Below are positions 58,649 to 64,000 of a DNA stretch of 64,000 nt, piece by piece. Position 1 is the first letter of the stretch; each line of letters begins with the position of its first letter. Under the pieces are notes generated by a model. It was not told the origin of the DNA. It saw only the letters and a program-made list of their open reading frames with translations, and did not search any database. Source of the stretch: Acanthacorydalis orientalis (taxonomy: Eukaryota; Arthropoda; Insecta; Megaloptera; Corydalidae); contig CM068317.1 in assembly GCA_034766995.1 (NCBI GenBank), positions 34,327,428 through 34,391,427 of the forward strand. The letters are read 5' to 3'. Position numbers and translations under genes: made by a program.

Positions 58649-58701
<53 letters not shown>
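58649..58701. repeat. (CT)n(TA)n compound microsatellite
   Basis: CT repeats pass directly into TA repeats. Confidence 0.95.
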
Positions 58702-58704
<3 letters not shown>

Positions 58705-59531
58705 TCATAAATACAAAAAATAAATTAGAAATTATAATCTTCTATTTTTTATTCAATATTCATTCTCATTACTTTATGTAAAATACATAAAAATGTCCAT
58801 ACAATTTATTTATATTACGTATCTTCTCCTGACTTGATAAAAATTCCTGTCATAGTTAAAATTACATTGACCTTCACCTCACCATATTCACATTTAGATC
58901 CGCATGCTGAAAGACTTAATGTACCTTTTGTTTTCCAATAACTTGAGACCGTAGAGTATGCGACAAGTTTTTGTATTGTTATATAAATATAATAAGTTTG
59001 AGTAATGAGTATTAAATTATTATATTTTTTAAATAACCAAAATAATGGAAGAAATGATTAAACTTCATACATAAAATATTAATAACGTATAATAATATTT
59101 TTTATATAAACTATTTGATTATTCATATAAATAGTAATATGTGTATTCGTTAAGCTAGACTATATTTGCCTGTTATTTTATTTTCATGTATATTCTGAGA
59201 AAATTTCAAATATCTTTAGTAGAATCTATACGTTCCTATAATGTCATTAACTGGCAATATAACAAGATGTGGGGAAAACAAAGCTGACATTTACGAAACG
59301 AACTATTGATTAGCACCATGTAAAACTTCATTTGCTATTGGCAATGACTTTTTTTCTGATTGACAAAAACTTACACTTGGGGTAAAGTTGTAATCGACCA
59401 GGATGCGTTATATACCAACGCTAATATAAAAACGTTGTACTGTAGTGAATCATTCTAAAACGTTTTCACACCATCGCGTGACTTTATTCTATTTACAACA
59501 AACACTCACTGTTTTTTGTTCAATACAATTG

Positions 59532-59532
<1 letters not shown>

Positions 59533-59574
<42 letters not shown>
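59533..59574. repeat. (TA)n microsatellite
   Basis: Uninterrupted TA dinucleotides. Confidence 0.93.
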
Positions 59575-59579
<5 letters not shown>

Positions 59580-59738
59580 ATTAGAGTGTATTAATCAAGA
59601 AATTATGAAAAATGTCTTAATTTTGAATTTGGATTGAAGAAGTATTTAATTACTCTTAAAATATATTTTTAATTTTTAAAAAAATATTAATATTCATATT
59701 TTTATTTGGATATTTATTTTATATTTCCTTTTTCTTTC

Positions 59739-59748
59739 ACACACACAC

Positions 59749-59795
<47 letters not shown>
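59739..59795. repeat. (CA)n(TA)n compound microsatellite
   Basis: ACACACACACAT passes into TA repeats. Confidence 0.93.
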
Positions 59796-59797
<2 letters not shown>

Positions 59798-60740
59798 TTT
59801 AAAAATATATTTATAAATATAGAAAATGAGTCATATTATGATGCACTTTGTTAATATTTTCTTTAATTGAAAAACTAATAATAAATTTAAAATTATTTTT
59901 AAAATTAAAAAAATTACTAACATCTTGGTTCCGTCACATAAAAATTAATTATATTATAATACTTTTGATACACTCGTGTCTATAGAGAAATGTTGAAGAA
60001 TAAAGTAATGTGTTAGGTCATTAAAAGTAAAGATTAACTAATAATAATTAATTTGAACAAAAAATGATTTCATACAATTTATTATTCTAATCAAGCAGAT
60101 TTACAATAGTTAGTATAATCATTTCTCTTTAAAGTAATTAAAATAAATTTTAATTTAGACTTGCATTATATAATTTTTATTATTATCAGTTCAAATATCG
60201 TAAATATAAATTATAAAATAAGTGATCTTTATTATCTAAAATGAAATATTATCAATATTTAAAAACATTAATTTATCCAAAATATACTGTGAATTAAATT
60301 TATATTCAACATTTAAGAAAAAATAATTTGTAATAGATATTATTTATCGCTAATAATCTGCATTAAAAATTATTTTATTATAATTATTTAATCTTTTTTT
60401 ATAACTAGTTATAAAATTTATTAAAAATATTATATAAATTTTGAAAGAAAATTAACAGGAAAATCATAATCATAAAAATCTTTTTAATAAATCGTCAGTA
60501 CCTTTTTAAATAATTATCGAATTTTTTTTATCTTTTCTGATCAATAAAAACAGTTATTTAAAAAAAGTATTTAAGTAGTTTATGTAAATATCATCAAAAG
60601 GTACTTTAAAACATGTAATTTTTAAACAGATACAATCATATATATATATATATATAAATTCATAACAATAAAAATCTTAATAAAACAAACAGGCATGCAA
60701 TGTATGTTAATTAAGGGAGATTTTTCAATACGTGCGTTGA

Positions 60741-60884
60741 AGAATCGCATCCGGACAAGGATTTGAACTTGATTGCAATATTTGCTCCCCTACGAAAATA
60801 CACTTCTACAAGCAGAGAGAAACTCCTGACAAGTTGGTTGCCCTGATCAAGTGGCTCGTGTCAGGTGCGAAAAATACCCACTGA
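60741..60884 (+). other. Exon-like plus-strand island (47 codons)
   Basis: The frame between two TGA codons reads RIASGQGFELDCNICSPTKI, then HFYKQRETPDKLVALIKWLV and SGAKNTH. It is mixed and protein-like, with no ATG. The surrounding block (60720-61135) is richer than its flanks. An AG acceptor before the frame is weak. A second frame (60923-61137) follows in the same island, which could mean two exons, one decayed gene or a non-coding conserved block. Confidence 0.22.
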
Positions 60885-60922
60885 ATTTTATATAGAATAG
60901 GAAATAAAATATTTGCAATGAT

Positions 60923-61137
60923 TTGACACTTCGGAAATACACATGGGAAAAATGTAAAGAAAAATGTGTTCGACATTATTTGATCAAAAATAAAGTTTGT
61001 CGCAGAGTTTCGGACATCACGATGCGATATATACTTTTTTCAAACATTTTATTTGAAACAGTTGGGCCGAAGCTTCGAATATTTCAAATTAAATTTATCT
61101 CAATGTTGACATCATACTTAATCGTTACGAATCAATT
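60923..61137 (+). other. Exon-like plus-strand frame upstream of a (TA)n tract
   Basis: The open frame begins TLRKYTWEKCKEKCVRHYLI, then KNKVCRRVSDITMRYILF, with Lys and Cys enriched. It then runs into repeated Ile-Tyr from (TA)n, so its true end is unknown. No ATG is found at its start. It lies 40 bp after the frame ending at 60884. Not recognised. Confidence 0.18.
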
Positions 61138-61138
61138 C

Positions 61139-61179
<41 letters not shown>
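61138..61179. repeat. (TA)n microsatellite
   Basis: Uninterrupted TA dinucleotides. Confidence 0.93.
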
Positions 61180-61183
<4 letters not shown>

Positions 61184-61470
61184 TATATTCTTATTTTACA
61201 ATAAAACTTATATTAATGTATTCACTGCATTCATATGAATTAATTTTTGCGGAAATAGTGGGTGATGTAATCAATTTCACAATTATTGCAATTTACATTA
61301 CATTTATTTTATTAATGAAATAAAATAACTTGTTTAAAATCTTTTGACAGTTTTTGTAATTATTGAATAATTTAAAAAATATATTTTTTAATTATAATTT
61401 TAAATATAATTGTATACTTTTATACTTTTACTCCTATTGCTACTTTATTCTGGTGGCCGTCTTTTTCGAC

Positions 61471-61514
61471 CATCTGAGTATTTGTTTTCCACGTGAAGGA
61501 CAGATGCTCAGATG
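61471..61514. repeat. Inverted repeat with CACGTG in the loop
   Basis: CATCTGAG (61471-61478) and CTCAGATG (61507-61514) flank a loop containing the E-box CACGTG (61490-61495), in a richer patch within A+T DNA. It may be a regulatory site; not demonstrated. Confidence 0.3.
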
Positions 61515-61519
61515 AGCCA

Positions 61520-63569
<2,050 letters not shown>

Positions 63570-63937
63570 TTAGAAACCGAAAAATAAGATCAACAGCTTA
63601 AGAGTCTAAAATATAAAATAATATTTATATTCAAGTAGATTTTAAAAAAAGTATATTTTCGTATTTCATTAAGTTTTATTAAAATCAAGATAAATTATTT
63701 GTATACGAGTATAATGTTAATACTTTTTTCATATAAAGATATATAATAAAGTATTAAACGTGTAACTGGGGTTGACATCGTTAATAATCATGTAATACAA
63801 AATCTCTACACGTTTCTTTAAAATTTTTTGTCCATTTTTTGAAGTTTTACGGAATATTTTTTTATGTATAGATAGATATAACTTCTTCAACAAGTTTTTA
63901 ATAAAGATTATAGTTAAAATACGTACATCTATAAAAT
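63570..63937. other. A+T-rich stretch, no gene seen
   Basis: Filler. Confidence 0.6.
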
Positions 63938-64000
63938 ATGTATGTATATATGTATGTATATATATATATATATGTATAAATGTATGTATGTTTATATATA
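63938..64000. repeat. (TATG)n(TA)n tract running off the window
   Basis: TATGTATGTATA-type repeats with a TA core, cut by the window end. Confidence 0.85.

Larger units (their letters stand above)
57930..60720. other. A+T-rich stretch with microsatellites and richer patches
   Basis: Richer, frame-poor patches at 58100-58270, 58800-58970 and 59240-59500 may be conserved non-coding DNA. Microsatellites at 58531-58570, 58649-58701, 59533-59574, 59739-59795 and 60638-60656. No gene is called. Confidence 0.5.

Noticed and set aside
60755..60790. Minus-strand CAAGTTCAAATCCTTG resembling a tRNA T-arm
   Set aside because: No matching acceptor stem or D arm upstream on that strand.

Overview
Nature of the window. 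This is eukaryotic nuclear DNA, very A+T-rich (roughly four fifths by eye), full of (TA)n microsatellites and carrying decayed mariner and Tc1-type transposon copies. There are no bacterial-style operons, no rRNA or tRNA that I can fold, no CRISPR array and no long open frame. The combination of extreme A+T content, compound (CT)n/(CA)n/(TA)n repeats and several mariner lineages with TTAGGTTGG or CAGGTGGGCTG ends suits an arthropod, most likely a hymenopteran such as a bee. That is inference, not proof. The window looks like intergenic or intronic sequence.

Mobile DNA is the best-supported content. Four copies (8114-8673, 20010-20160, 21465-22016, 28121-28213) belong to one internally deleted mariner family: every copy jumps from the transposase helix-turn-helix region straight to the 3' end at the same place. 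Two other mariner remnants are present: an N-terminus joined to a C-terminus (34706-34979), and the 3' end of an element with a TTAGGTTGGTGCAAAA-type terminus (40915-41106). A Tc1-type transposase fragment with an LNPIEN motif lies at 52155-52375. A 121-bp miniature element with perfect terminal inverted repeats sits inside a (TA)n tract (55366-55486). Two low-copy dispersed repeat families are also visible: a ~74-bp semi-palindromic unit (15005, 29706, 37457, related arms at 10616-10748) and a unit ending in GAAACTA (23104, 25525, 45640). A 44-bp tandem repeat is at 34433-34564.

Coding potential is confined to small islands that are richer in G+C than their surroundings. The best single-frame candidates are a 91-codon minus-strand ORF with a signal-peptide-like start and a KKR site (3127-3402), a 97-codon minus-strand ORF (50888-51181) and a plus-strand exon-like frame (54528-54822). 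Shorter exon-like islands, several bounded by good splice-acceptor sequence, lie at about 805, 9169, 18238, 27377, 28797, 33356, 36278, 38220, 39127, 47092, 49021, 56440 and 60741. I recognise no protein family in any of them, so their calls are provisional. Possible first exons with GTAAGG donors end at 4724 and 22975. They cannot be joined into gene models from sequence alone.

The rest is A+T-rich sequence with microsatellites. Most apparent ORFs there are chance, and many consist of repeated Ile-Tyr encoded by (TA)n.
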